Source: Methanomicrobiales archaeon (lineage in GTDB: Archaea; Halobacteriota; Methanomicrobia; Methanomicrobiales; Methanospirillaceae). From it: a stretch of 43,786 bases of DNA. Positions 32,902 to 41,096 of this stretch are shown in pieces. The notes beneath the pieces were generated by a model that saw only the letters and a list, made by a program, of their open reading frames with translations, was not told the origin of the DNA and searched no databases. The position numbers and the translations under genes were made by a program. Positions within the stretch are counted from its first letter, which is position 1; each line of letters starts with the position of its first letter. The DNA is taken from the NCBI GenBank assembly GCA_013415565.1, contig JAAEET010000010.1, positions 1 to 43,786 of the forward strand, in the 5' to 3' direction.

Positions 32902-33176
32902 AGATCACAGTCAGGGCATTTGCACGGTTCCGTGAAGTGGTTGGAGAGATACAAGCGCTCGATCTTCCGGAAGGATCCGGGATTCCGGCGCTCCTTGGAG
33001 CACTCGCCTCACGGAATGATGAGAGCAGGGACCTCCTGTTCGATGAGCAGGGAATGATTCGGGAGCATATCATCTTCATGGTCAACCGGAAGCGGGTAGG
33101 CCGGAGCGCTCTCCAGACCATCATCCTTGCCGAGGGAGACGAAGTGGCTATCTACCCGCCCGTAGCGGGAGGCTGA
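32898..33176 (+). CDS. MoaD/ThiS-family sulfur carrier protein
   Basis: A 92-aa beta-grasp protein starting MKITVRAFARFREVVG and ending YPPVAGG; the terminal Gly-Gly is the adenylation and thiocarboxylation site. Length and the neighbouring moaE gene favour MoaD, the small subunit of molybdopterin synthase, though archaeal carriers may also serve in tRNA thiolation and protein tagging. The GTGA overlap with the E1-like gene suggests a balanced pair. Confidence 0.88.
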   Translation: MKITVRAFARFREVVGEIQALDLPEGSGIPALLGALASRNDESRDLLFDEQGMIREHIIFMVNRKRVGRSALQTIILAEGDEVAIYPPVAGG

Positions 33177-33188
33177 AGGGAGAGGTGC

Positions 33189-33590
33189 ATGATCACCATA
33201 ACAGATGAGGATTTCGATCCCGGGGCCTGTATCGATGCGGCCCGGGATCCCCGGGTCGGCGGCATCGTGACGTTCACCGGAATTGTCCGCGACGACGGTA
33301 TAACATCGATTGAACTTGAGACATATCGGGAAGCGGCCCTCCAGGAACTCGGGGTTATCAGGGATGAGGCATTGTCCAGGTATGACATCCGGTCCGTGGA
33401 TATCATCCACCGTGTCGGCCCCCTCGCCATAGGGGATCACATTGTCGTGATCACTGTCGGGGCACCCCATCGCCGGGATGCCTTCGATGCATGTGAATAC
33501 ATCATCGACCGGATCAAGGAAACGGTCCCCATCTGGAAAAAGGAGCATACGGCCGAAGGCTCACGGTGGGTACCGGGAGAACATTCCTGA
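33189..33590 (+). CDS. moaE: Molybdopterin synthase large subunit
   Basis: A 133-aa MoaE. It has the typical GGIVTFTGIVRDDG segment near residues 24-37, LETYREAALQELGVI, IIHRVGPLAIGDHIVVITV and the C-terminal catalytic stretch VPIWKKEH. It puts two sulfurs from MoaD thiocarboxylate onto precursor Z, giving the dithiolene of molybdopterin needed by formylmethanofuran and formate dehydrogenases. It lies 12 bases after the carrier gene. Confidence 0.93.
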   Translation: MITITDEDFDPGACIDAARDPRVGGIVTFTGIVRDDGITSIELETYREAALQELGVIRDEALSRYDIRSVDIIHRVGPLAIGDHIVVITVGAPHRRDAFDACEYIIDRIKETVPIWKKEHTAEGSRWVPGEHS

Positions 33591-33603
33591 AAACGAGCAA
33601 GCG

Positions 33604-34083
33604 ATGGCACAGGACATTGCCGTCAGGCTGTTTTCACCGGCTGATTTTTCCGCAGTCTGCGAACTGGAGCAGGGCGAGAAAGGATCGCCGTACAGCGCCG
33701 CGGTTTTTATCAGGCAGGCCTCGGTCCTTTTTGCCCCGATGTTCTTTGTTGCGGTCCATGGGGATACTGTTGCCGGGTATGCGGTCGGGGCTGTTTCACT
33801 GGCCGATCGTCGAGAAGGCTGGATACTCCGCCTGCGGGTGGCGGACCGGTACCATCGCCGCTCCATCGGGACCGTCCTCCTTTCCACCCTCATCTCGGCG
33901 TTATCCCGCATCGCGGTTCACCGGATAGTATTAACCGTTGCCCCCGGAAACCACCCGGCCCGTGCCCTCTACTCCGGCATGGGATTTGAGGAGAACGGGT
34001 TCCTTCCCGGGTATTTCGGGCCGGGAGAGGATCGGCTCCTCCTGTCCCTGCCTCTCCCTCACGGCAGGCCTGTTGAGGAGTGA
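33604..34083 (+). CDS. GNAT family N-acetyltransferase (RimI-like)
   Basis: A 159-aa acetyltransferase. The acetyl-CoA loop is seen as LRVADRYHRRSIGTVLL (residues ~78-95; the usual Q/RxxGxG/A is RRSIGT), followed by the VAPGNHPARALYSGMGFEENG motif typical of RimI and N-terminal acetyltransferases. It lies 13 bases after moaE, probably in the same transcript; a direct link to cofactor synthesis is not implied. Confidence 0.83.
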   Translation: MAQDIAVRLFSPADFSAVCELEQGEKGSPYSAAVFIRQASVLFAPMFFVAVHGDTVAGYAVGAVSLADRREGWILRLRVADRYHRRSIGTVLLSTLISALSRIAVHRIVLTVAPGNHPARALYSGMGFEENGFLPGYFGPGEDRLLLSLPLPHGRPVEE

Positions 34084-34169
34084 TTCGTGAACCACCTGAC
34101 AAATCCGATGGTGCCCGGCAGTGGGCCGTACGAAACCATTTTTTCCGGGTATCACCTTTTCCTGGATGT

Positions 34170-34565
34170 ATGAAAGCACCTGCCTGTTCAGGATTCGAAC
34201 GTTCACTGTCGGCGCAGAAGGCGGGCATGCTCAAAATGGCGACCGATCAGCGCTGTGAATGCTGTGGGGACCGGATAGCTCCCGGTCTCCTTCAAATCCA
34301 CTGTATCCCCGGTATGATCGATGGGAATCCCGTCTCCTCGATCCTCATCCTGTGCCCGGTCTGCCACACGTCGATGCATACCCTGTCCGTTCCCAGGCGG
34401 GACCAGCGGCTCCTTGTAAGATCCCGCCGTGCAGAGACAGAACGAAGGATCAGGAGGGTGTTCCGGGAAAAGCCCTACCATCCACCACCCTCGCCCGACC
34501 CCGAAGAGCTCTTTGCATCCGCCCTCTCAGCCGGCGGCATGGATCTTTTTCTGAACGGTGCGTAA
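34170..34565 (+). CDS. HNH-like zinc-finger protein, copy 1
   Basis: A 131-aa protein with CECCGDRI, then IHCIPG, then LCPVCHTSMH: four cysteines and histidines laid out like an HNH nuclease (CxxC, His-containing strand, CxxCH-x3-H). Asn is present between (DGNPVSS). A C-terminal tail ends DPEELFASALSAGGMDLFLNG. It is a paralogue of the protein at 36477 in layout, length (131 vs 132 aa) and tail, which supports the ATG at 34170. The DNA-binding or cutting role is inferred from the fold only. The frame is open upstream to 34080. Confidence 0.65.
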   Translation: MKAPACSGFERSLSAQKAGMLKMATDQRCECCGDRIAPGLLQIHCIPGMIDGNPVSSILILCPVCHTSMHTLSVPRRDQRLLVRSRRAETERRIRRVFREKPYHPPPSPDPEELFASALSAGGMDLFLNGA

Positions 34566-34574
34566 GAAAAAAAA
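34566..34574 (-). terminator. T8 run after the second PEGA gene
   Basis: A run of eight A on the plus strand, eight T on the minus strand, lies about ten bases beyond the stop of the PEGA gene that ends at 34584. It is a likely minus-strand terminator between converging genes. Confidence 0.5.
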
Positions 34575-34583
34575 GCGTGAGTC

Positions 34584-35867
34584 TCAGCGAATCCTTGTCG
34601 AGAGCAGGAATGCGCCGAGGAGCGCGCCGAGGATGACGACTGCGCCAAATCCTGTCTGGGTCGGGGCCGGGGAGAGGGCAGCCTGCACCTGGAGCGCCTG
34701 CCCTGGAGCTATGGTGATCGATGAGGAATAATCATGGTAGCCCTGCAGCCGGAGGAGCAGGGTATGGGTCCCGGCCTCGACCGTTGGAATGGTCAGGGGC
34801 GTCACACCCCTGCAGACGTTATCAAGAAAGATGTTTGCTCCCTGGGGATCCGAGCTGACCTGGAGTGTCCCGGTCCCGGAAGGATTCGTGGCGGGCACGA
34901 GTTCTGCATGGACCACAGCCGTTTTCCCGGCCTGGACTTCAACCATTGTGATAAAATCACGGTAATTGGTCAGCTGGATCTCCAGGGAATAGGTTCCCGG
35001 AGGGATGCCGGTCAGATCAAGGGGGTTGCCTGCCTGGGTCCGCCCCTGAAAGTTGCTGTCGAGGTAGACCGATGCTCCGGAAGGCTGTGACGTCACCACG
35101 ATGTTTCCTACGGGATCAGCCGTCGCAATTTCGAGGGTGGCGTCGATGAAGGCCACGGAATTCACCGGGATATCGACCGTCCCGATCCATTCCCGATATC
35201 CCGCGAGCTTGAGCTGGACGATGTGCTGTCCGGCGGCCAGGTTACCGATCGTCGCGGCGGTGGCTCCGCTGTAGAACCCGTCCACGTAGACGTCGGCTCC
35301 GCCCGGCGTGCTCTTGACCTGGAGCACCCCGATTTCGGAGAGCGGGGCGAGGGTGGCGTCAACCGTTATCGATCCCCCCGGGGGAACACTCACGATGGTC
35401 AGGAACGGCTGGTATCCCGAGAGGAAGGCCCGGACAATGTGGCTGCCCGCCCTGATATCGGTATAGGTCCATGGTGCCTGCTGTCCCCGGCCACCATCGA
35501 TGGTGACCAGCGCCCCGGCCGGGGACGAGGTGACGGTGAGGGTGCCGAATTCGGAGCTCGGCTCGAGAATGGCGACAATCCGGACCGTCTCACCCGGGGC
35601 GGGATTCGAGGCATAGGTCCGGGTCCAGGGGAAGTATCCCGATTTTGAAACGGTGATGGTATGCCGCGGGGTTGCCGTCGAGTACACCGGGATAGCCAGC
35701 GGCGTGTTTCCATAGTAAACCCCGTCAAAGATGACCTGTGCTTCGGCGGGACTCGATTCAACCGCGAAATACCCCGCATCTCCTCCGATAACCTCCTGTC
35801 CGGTAGCACACCCGGTCAGGGCGAGCAGGATGAGCATGCAACCGATAATCATGCTGGTTATTCGCAT
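34584..35867 (-). CDS. Second PEGA-domain surface protein, lipoprotein-like signal
   Basis: A 427-aa exported protein. The N-terminus MRITSMIIGCMLILLALTGC is a signal with lipobox, so it may be lipid-anchored as well as held by the C-terminal helix (GFGAVVILGALLGAFLLSTRIR). Five PEGA domains follow, marked by repeats such as VKSTPGGADVYVDGFYSG and VSSDPQGANIFLDNVCRG. It has the same build as the PEGA protein at 25446. The start at 35867 fits the TATA box near 35889-35897; the upstream frame extension would precede the transcript. Confidence 0.87.
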   Translation of the reverse strand: MRITSMIIGCMLILLALTGCATGQEVIGGDAGYFAVESSPAEAQVIFDGVYYGNTPLAIPVYSTATPRHTITVSKSGYFPWTRTYASNPAPGETVRIVAILEPSSEFGTLTVTSSPAGALVTIDGGRGQQAPWTYTDIRAGSHIVRAFLSGYQPFLTIVSVPPGGSITVDATLAPLSEIGVLQVKSTPGGADVYVDGFYSGATAATIGNLAAGQHIVQLKLAGYREWIGTVDIPVNSVAFIDATLEIATADPVGNIVVTSQPSGASVYLDSNFQGRTQAGNPLDLTGIPPGTYSLEIQLTNYRDFITMVEVQAGKTAVVHAELVPATNPSGTGTLQVSSDPQGANIFLDNVCRGVTPLTIPTVEAGTHTLLLRLQGYHDYSSSITIAPGQALQVQAALSPAPTQTGFGAVVILGALLGAFLLSTRIR

Positions 35868-35885
35868 GATAAGAACCGATTCCCC

Positions 35886-35899
35886 CAATTATTTATAGT
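35886..35899. promoter_or_regulatory. A/T-rich shared promoter block, PEGA and psiE genes
   Basis: AATTATTTATAG lies between the divergent PEGA and PsiE genes and reads ACTATAAATAATT on the minus strand. It is well placed for the PEGA gene (~25-30 bases from its start); for the PsiE gene it would leave a leader of about 60 bases. Confidence 0.45.
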
Positions 35900-35978
35900 T
35901 CATGGTCCCAATCTGGGTGATAATCCGGAACCCGTGGAGGTAAACGGGATTCCTTCCAGGACCGGTCGGAACAGGGAG

Positions 35979-36398
35979 ATGCTCGAGTACATCAATAAAT
36001 TCGAACGGGGTGTGTACTACATCCTGATGATCCTTCTGGCGGGGGTCATCTTTTTCGGCGTCATAGAACTCGTGGCCATCCTCTTCCATGCCCTCGTCAG
36101 CGATCTCTCCTACCGGCTCGCCAACCATGAAATTCTCCAGGTCTTCGGGTATTTCCTCCTCATTCTCATCGGGATCGAGCTCCTTGAAACGATCAAGGTA
36201 TATCTCCTCAAGAATGAGATCCATGTCGAGATCATCGTGCTCGTGGCAATCATTGCCGTTGCCCGGAAGATCATCCTTCTCGATCCGTTCGCCGAGGGAG
36301 GCGAGTTCCTCAACAGCGGGGCCATGATCGCTCTCGGTGCGGTGATCATTTCCCTGGCAGCCTCGTACTACCTCATCCGGAAGACCTCCCCCCAGTAA
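35979..36398 (+). CDS. PsiE family membrane protein
   Basis: A 139-aa protein with four hydrophobic segments. Typical of PsiE are the first helix ILMILLAGVIFFGVIEL, the FGYFLLILIGIELLETIKVYL segment and the loop NEIHVEIIVLVAIIAVARKIILLD. In bacteria psiE responds to phosphate starvation, but the biochemical role is unknown. The ATG at 35979 gives the family-like N-terminus; GGGAG is very close to it, so a GTG slightly upstream is possible. Confidence 0.82.
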   Translation: MLEYINKFERGVYYILMILLAGVIFFGVIELVAILFHALVSDLSYRLANHEILQVFGYFLLILIGIELLETIKVYLLKNEIHVEIIVLVAIIAVARKIILLDPFAEGGEFLNSGAMIALGAVIISLAASYYLIRKTSPQ

Positions 36399-36476
36399 AG
36401 ATCCGGTGATCCCGGACCCTCCGGACCCCGGGGCGCAGGAAAGACTTTAAAGCAGGAATCCCGGTACTTTTCGCAG

Positions 36477-36875
36477 ATGACCCTCTTCAGGACGACGGGG
36501 AAAAGGGAACGGGCAGTAAAAACCCTCCTTGGTGGGACATGTGAGTGGTGTGACAGGCAGGTTGCGTTCCCGGATCTTGTTCTTCACCGGATAGTCCCTG
36601 TTCCCGGCCGCATACCCCCGGAGAGTCCCGATCCGCAGAAACGCTTCCTTCTCCTCTGCCGGTCATGTCACCAGGATATCCACCGGATCCCGCTCCCGAA
36701 CCACCTCCAGCGGGATCTGGTGAGAAGGCGATCCCCTGAAATCCGGAAAGCACTCAGGATCCTGTTCGATTATATCCCTGAACCCTATCAACCTCCCGAT
36801 ACCGCAGACCCCGCCGAAATATATGAAGAGTGTTTCTCGCTCCGATCCCTTGATCTCTTCCGGGCCGGCGGATAG
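36477..36875 (+). CDS. HNH-like zinc-finger protein, copy 2
   Basis: A 132-aa protein with CEWCDRQV, then LHRIVPVPG, then LCRSCHQDIHRI, the same CxxC/His/CxxCH-x3-H layout as the protein at 34170. The Asn of HNH nucleases is not evident in the middle. The tail DPAEIYEECFSLRSLDLFRAGG matches the tail of copy 1. CTTTAAAG about 27 bases before the ATG implies a nearly leaderless transcript. The two copies flank the PEGA and PsiE genes. Whether it is an active nuclease is unknown. Confidence 0.7.
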   Translation: MTLFRTTGKRERAVKTLLGGTCEWCDRQVAFPDLVLHRIVPVPGRIPPESPDPQKRFLLLCRSCHQDIHRIPLPNHLQRDLVRRRSPEIRKALRILFDYIPEPYQPPDTADPAEIYEECFSLRSLDLFRAGG

Positions 36876-36922
36876 AAGATCGCCCGATACCTTAATGGAG
36901 CGCCTGCAGTGATTGTACTGGT

Positions 36923-37315
36923 ATGCTGAACATGGAAGGACTCTCGGCCGAGGCAAAGATAGGCAAGATCCTCATCCTCGTTGCTGTCATCCTGAGCATC
37001 CTTGCAATCATTGTTCTCGGGTTCATTGCTGCCATCGTCTGGAGCTTCGGGCAGGTCACCGGTTTTGGAATTATGATGAGTCTCCCGCAATGGATAGTGA
37101 TCGCCCTGCTCACCCTGAAGCTTGCGGGGACGGCAATGGGAATCGTCGCTCTGTACTACGCAGGAAGGGATGATTTTTCCCGGGCAGGTATCTTTGCGGT
37201 CATTTCGTGCGTTCTTCCGCCGCTGGATCTCATTATGCTGATAGGAGGGATTTTCTGCCTGATCAGCAGGGAGGCAAACACGGCAAGGACGATCCCGCCC
37301 GCTCAGACCCCCTGA
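36923..37315 (+). CDS. Four-helix integral membrane protein, function unknown
   Basis: A 130-aa protein with hydrophobic segments near residues 14-42, 50-75, 82-95 and 98-115. An N-terminal soluble stub (MLNMEGLSAEAKIG) and a short polar tail flank them. I recognise no family motif. GATACCTTAATGG is at promoter distance upstream; ATG 36932 is an alternative start. Confidence 0.6.
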   Translation: MLNMEGLSAEAKIGKILILVAVILSILAIIVLGFIAAIVWSFGQVTGFGIMMSLPQWIVIALLTLKLAGTAMGIVALYYAGRDDFSRAGIFAVISCVLPPLDLIMLIGGIFCLISREANTARTIPPAQTP

Positions 37316-37491
37316 AGCCGGGGGACGGCAATCTCCTTTTCCAGAGATTCGAGGAAGCTCCGGTATCGCCCGATCTGGATTTTACCTTCTTCACGGGTCA
37401 GTGCAAGAACAGTATAGACGACGAATGCGGAGTGGAACGTCTCAGTAGTGCCAGCCGGTATCAGGCTGTGGCAGCACCGGGCACAGATCAT
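37303..37491 (-). CDS. Possible small cysteine-rich protein downstream of uspA
   Basis: A 62-aa ORF starting MICARCCHSLIP, which carries a CxxCCH cluster like half of a zinc site, then a mostly helical, charged remainder. It begins seven bases after the stop of the universal stress protein gene on the same strand. No clear ribosome-binding site is seen and its end overlaps the end of the convergent membrane-protein gene by 13 bases, so it may not be real. Confidence 0.35.
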   Translation of the reverse strand: MICARCCHSLIPAGTTETFHSAFVVYTVLALTREEGKIQIGRYRSFLESLEKEIAVPRLQGV

Positions 37492-37498
37492 CGGTGGA

Positions 37499-37918
37499 TC
37501 AGGGCTTTACCACGAGAGTTGCCACCGGGCTGTGCGCAACCACAAACGTGCTGACGCTCCCGGAAAGCATGCGGGAGATCTGGCTCCTGCCCACCGATCC
37601 GATCACGACCAGATCTGAGCCGGTTTCATGGGCGGCATCAAGAATGGTTTCCCCGGGATGGCCGCGTCTCAGGTGCATGTCGGCCGATGCACCCATCCTG
37701 GTGAGATCTCTCTCAAACCCGGCAAGCATGGTTCCGGATTCTTCCTCGAGTTCCCGGATCACCAGTTCACGGGCAACATCCCCGTCAGACCATCCGGTCT
37801 CGATGACATAGACACAGTGGAGTTCGGCTTCATAGTGCTTCGCCAGATCGGCCGCGGCGGCAAGCACGTTCCCGGTTATGGGTGATCCGTCAACGGCAAC
37901 AAGAATTTTCCGGAACAC
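37499..37918 (-). CDS. Universal stress protein (UspA family)
   Basis: A 139-aa single-domain Usp. MFRKILVAVDGSP starts the first strand. The nucleotide-binding motif G-x2-G-x9-G-S is present as GSVGRSQISRMLSGSVS, followed by SPVATLVVKP, so this is the ATP-binding type. Confidence 0.92.
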   Translation of the reverse strand: MFRKILVAVDGSPITGNVLAAAADLAKHYEAELHCVYVIETGWSDGDVARELVIRELEEESGTMLAGFERDLTRMGASADMHLRRGHPGETILDAAHETGSDLVVIGSVGRSQISRMLSGSVSTFVVAHSPVATLVVKP

Positions 37919-37963
37919 AGGACTTCACGTGATGATACCCCAGGAAGCTCATAATGGTATCCC

Positions 37964-38686
37964 TCATCCGGGATGCGGTCCTTTCAGCAGGATCAGGGCC
38001 TCATGGGCGGCGTTCTGGGTCGCTTCGGCCTTTGATCGTCCCGATCCCCTCCCGATGACCTCTCCTTCGACCGAGACCGTGTAGGTGAACCGGGGCTGAT
38101 GGGGAACGCCGGATCGCCCTTCGAGGATATATACGGGGAGGGAGCGGTCCTGTTTCTGGAGGTATTCCTGGAGGGTCTTCTTGTAATTCCGGTCGGTCCT
38201 GAAGTTACGTATCTCGTCGGCCATGAGTCGCCCGATGATGGCGTTCGTTCGTGCCAGGCCGACATCGAGGTAGAGGGCTGCCACAAAGGCTTCAAAGGCA
38301 CCAGCAATGATGCCAGGAGTCTTCTCCTGGCGGCTTCCGACCAGGATGAGATCTTCAAAACCGATATCCGCGGCGGTGATTGCCCGGGCAAGATTGCGGT
38401 TCTCGGTCCATTCCATCCGGGCGGTCAATTCTCCTTCCGATCCCGGGTAGTTCCGGAACACGAATTCAGCCACGATCAGGTTCAAAACCCTGTCACCGAG
38501 AAATTCCAGGCGCTCGTTATCTCCGGCGATCTCGCCGGTCTCCCGCAGGTGGGATCGGTGAACAAGCGCCTGGTGATACCGACCGAGTGCTTCAGCGCCG
38601 GCCCTTCTCCGCCCGATGGCAGGACTGGAGAGAAATGCACGGAGGAGCCGTTCGCGATCTCTATCGATTTCCATGGCGATACTCAT
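37964..38686 (-). CDS. rnc: Ribonuclease III
   Basis: A 240-aa double-strand-specific endoribonuclease of bacterial type. The nuclease domain has the signature NERLEFLGDRVLNLIVAEF with catalytic Glu and Asp, and the second active-site stretch GAFEAFVAALYLD. The C-terminal ~70 residues are a dsRNA-binding domain (YKKTLQEYLQK to GSGRSKAEATQNAAHEAL). RNase III is uncommon in archaea and present in some methanogens, so acquisition from bacteria is likely. Starts at 38737, 38713, 38686 and 38674 are all in frame; 38686 is a compromise. Confidence 0.88.
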   Translation of the reverse strand: MSIAMEIDRDRERLLRAFLSSPAIGRRRAGAEALGRYHQALVHRSHLRETGEIAGDNERLEFLGDRVLNLIVAEFVFRNYPGSEGELTARMEWTENRNLARAITAADIGFEDLILVGSRQEKTPGIIAGAFEAFVAALYLDVGLARTNAIIGRLMADEIRNFRTDRNYKKTLQEYLQKQDRSLPVYILEGRSGVPHQPRFTYTVSVEGEVIGRGSGRSKAEATQNAAHEALILLKGPHPG

Positions 38687-38826
38687 TCCAGGTTCGGGCC
38701 GGTCCGGCATAAAACCATTTCCCGCTCTTTTCCGCATGTTCCCCCATCACGGTTGAGAACCTGGCGTAACGGCAGGACCGGCCTCCGTTGTACCGGAAAC
38801 GGTGTCGGGACGGTTCATAACTCCTC

Positions 38827-39492
38827 TCACCGATCGCGTCCCGGGACAGCATACGCCCCTTCCTCCCGGGCAGCCGTCCCCAGGGAGACCATGTCGTTTA
38901 AAGCGAGGACGACCTCATCCATATCAGGATCCATCGCGAACCGCTTTCTGAGTGCCCGGGCCAGTTGTTCAGGAGATGCAGGCTGGGTGCACAGGACCTT
39001 TTCCAGAAATCCTATCATGTCCTCATGGAGTGCCCAGGGGTAGATAATCCACTTCCATTCGGAGATCAGTTCCGCATAGTAATCCGGCTCGAGGATCGAG
39101 CTTGTTTTATGCTGGAGGACCCCGGTGCGGATCTCACCCGGTCCGTGCCGTTCAAGGTATTCCCGGGCGGCGATCAGGGTCTCTCCGGTATCGGTAACGT
39201 CGTCGATGACGAGGATGTCGTTTCCTTCAATGTCTACCGAGAGGGGGAAGCGCACCCGGGCCTGATCAAACTTATGGCCTGCCGTGCCCCAGTGCTCGAT
39301 CTTGATGCTGGTGAGATCTGACATGAGGAGACGATCGCAGACGATCCGTGCGGGGACATACCCGCCTCTCCCGATGGCGATGACGAGATCGGGAGAATAC
39401 CGGGATTCCCGGATCATCGCAGCCAGGCTCCTTGACAGCGTCGTTGCAGTGTCCCATGAGATCAGGTCGACGGGGAAGGAGTCGGGATCCAT
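38827..39492 (-). CDS. Phosphoribosyltransferase domain protein
   Basis: A 221-aa protein. The PRPP-binding motif is ILVIDDVTDTGETL (residues ~92-105); a second conserved site is VIAIGRGGYVPARIVCDRL, as in archaeal hypoxanthine/guanine or xanthine-type phosphoribosyltransferases. A C-terminal extension of ~60 mainly helical residues follows. Substrate is unknown; purine salvage is the usual guess. TTTTAATT lies about 25-30 bases before the ATG, suggesting a leaderless mRNA. Confidence 0.8.
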   Translation of the reverse strand: MDPDSFPVDLISWDTATTLSRSLAAMIRESRYSPDLVIAIGRGGYVPARIVCDRLLMSDLTSIKIEHWGTAGHKFDQARVRFPLSVDIEGNDILVIDDVTDTGETLIAAREYLERHGPGEIRTGVLQHKTSSILEPDYYAELISEWKWIIYPWALHEDMIGFLEKVLCTQPASPEQLARALRKRFAMDPDMDEVVLALNDMVSLGTAAREEGAYAVPGRDR

Positions 39493-39695
39493 ATATACAC
39501 ATGGACGGCGGGGCAGGAATTAAAAGGTTGTCTCTGCCGGTCACCGGGGTTGGACCTTTCATGGAACACCCGGAAAAGTCTCCGAACGATTACCCATTCC
39601 GGAAGCCGGCCGCCCGCGGTACAACCGGGGGCCCGGATATTCAGCAGGCAACCTTCTTTCTGGCACCCTGCTATTCTTCCCCGGGAATACCGTTT

Positions 39696-40232
39696 TTACA
39701 CGAAGAGTCTTGTCGGATCGGTGTCTCCCGGCTCAATCCCCCGTTCATGCTGAAAATCAATGACCCGCGCCATCCATTTCAGGAATGAAGCGCCAACCGC
39801 CCCGGTGCTCACCACAGCCTGGAGGGCGATATCGAGTGTCCGCATGTTGAATTCACTGTGATAGGGGTAGATGTATTTTGAAATGGTGTATCCGATTACA
39901 CTCCCCCGTTCAATGATCCGGGTGTAGCCGGTCAGCGGGGATGTGAATGCCCGGGTTAGTTCATACACGAACTGGGCATCGTTTTTTTCATAGAACTGGT
40001 TCAGGTGTTCAATAGCATGTTCATCCTTGAGAGTGATCTGGAAGGCAACCACGCAGAAGTGACTCCCTTTCCGATGATCGATAAGAATCGGATAGTTACC
40101 GAACCGGATCCAGAATCCCCAGTTTCCATCTTCATCCAGCTCCCTTGCGATCGTGAGATCCATGCTCGTCAGGTACTCTTTCAGGAGCAGTTTGACATCC
40201 TCGTCTTTCCGGAGAGGTACGGAATCATCCAT
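39696..40232 (-). CDS. Hypothetical protein, chaperone-like fold suspected
   Basis: A 178-aa soluble protein starting MDDSVPLRKDEDVK. Residues ~10-90 (VKLLLKEYLTSMDLTIAREL, NWGFWIRFGNYPILID) recall DUF2299/YbjN or secretion-chaperone-like folds; I am not sure of this. The rest has no known motif. It lies six bases after the stop of the hexuloisomerase gene when the longest frame (to 40313) is used, so the two may form an operon; ATG 40232 gives a more likely protein start. Confidence 0.55.
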   Translation of the reverse strand: MDDSVPLRKDEDVKLLLKEYLTSMDLTIARELDEDGNWGFWIRFGNYPILIDHRKGSHFCVVAFQITLKDEHAIEHLNQFYEKNDAQFVYELTRAFTSPLTGYTRIIERGSVIGYTISKYIYPYHSEFNMRTLDIALQAVVSTGAVGASFLKWMARVIDFQHERGIEPGDTDPTRLFV

Positions 40233-40318
40233 GAGAGGGTCTTTCTCACGATCGGTTATGAAGGGTATGGATGCCGGGGGCTGTTTTGAAAAAAGTATGA
40301 AAAGACCCGGCACTCGCT

Positions 40319-40966
40319 CTACTGGACATTGGAGAGACGGCCCCGTACCTCGTCGAGGCTGCAGTGGCGGGTTTCGATAAGCGCCGAGACGACCGCATCG
40401 GCAAAGATCAGGGCAGCCGTCTCAAAGAGTGTTCCCAGGGGTGCAAATGCGGAGGAGACCGATCGGTACTGTCCGATGATCTGCCGGACCTCATACTGGC
40501 TCGTCACCTCCTCACCCTGCGATTCCTGCCTGCCGAGCGTGACAATGCAGTCAGCGATCCTGGCGATCCTGGAATCCGTTGACGAGGTGATGAGACAGAG
40601 CCTGCCTCCGAGTTCCTTTGCCGTCTCGCAGATATCAAAGATCGAGTTGGTCTCGCCCGATCCTGAAAAAGCGACCAGCGTGTCTCCTGAGGAGAATGCC
40701 GGGGTTATCGTCTCGCCGATAACGTAGGATTCAAAACCGATATGCATCAGCCGCATGGCAAATGCCCGTGACACAAGGCCGGATCGGCCTGCACCTGCGA
40801 CATATACCCTCCGGGCGGAAAGCATCTCATCGAGGAATCTGACCGCCTGTTCCGTATCGAGTGCCCGGGCAGTCTCCTCCATCTTCTCAGCCATCAAAAC
40901 CATGAGGTCAGAAAGGCCATAGCAGGGAGATGCCCCTCGCTGCAGCTCGTTTTCATCGGACATCAC
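40319..40966 (-). CDS. 6-phospho-3-hexuloisomerase
   Basis: A 215-aa SIS-domain isomerase that interconverts hexulose-6-phosphate and fructose-6-phosphate. Motifs are VYVAGAGRSGLVSRAFAMRL, SYVIGETITPA and TLVAFSGSGETNSI, all typical of the family. In methanogens without a full pentose phosphate pathway it works with hexulose-phosphate synthase in the reverse ribulose monophosphate route that supplies ribose-5-phosphate. Confidence 0.9.
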   Translation of the reverse strand: MMSDENELQRGASPCYGLSDLMVLMAEKMEETARALDTEQAVRFLDEMLSARRVYVAGAGRSGLVSRAFAMRLMHIGFESYVIGETITPAFSSGDTLVAFSGSGETNSIFDICETAKELGGRLCLITSSTDSRIARIADCIVTLGRQESQGEEVTSQYEVRQIIGQYRSVSSAFAPLGTLFETAALIFADAVVSALIETRHCSLDEVRGRLSNVQ

Positions 40967-41096
40967 CTACATGGTATACATTCCATCTAAAAAGGCCTGC
41001 CGGAGTGCCACAGAACAGGAAAGAAGGCGGAAATAACCTGGAGCGAACCTCTCTTCCCGAAGAACCGTCTGAGATCGCCCCGGTTTTCGGACCGCG

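Noticed and set aside
34185-34205. GGATTCGAACG resembling a tRNA T-arm
   Set aside because: No matching acceptor, anticodon or D arm around it; it lies inside the first HNH-like gene.
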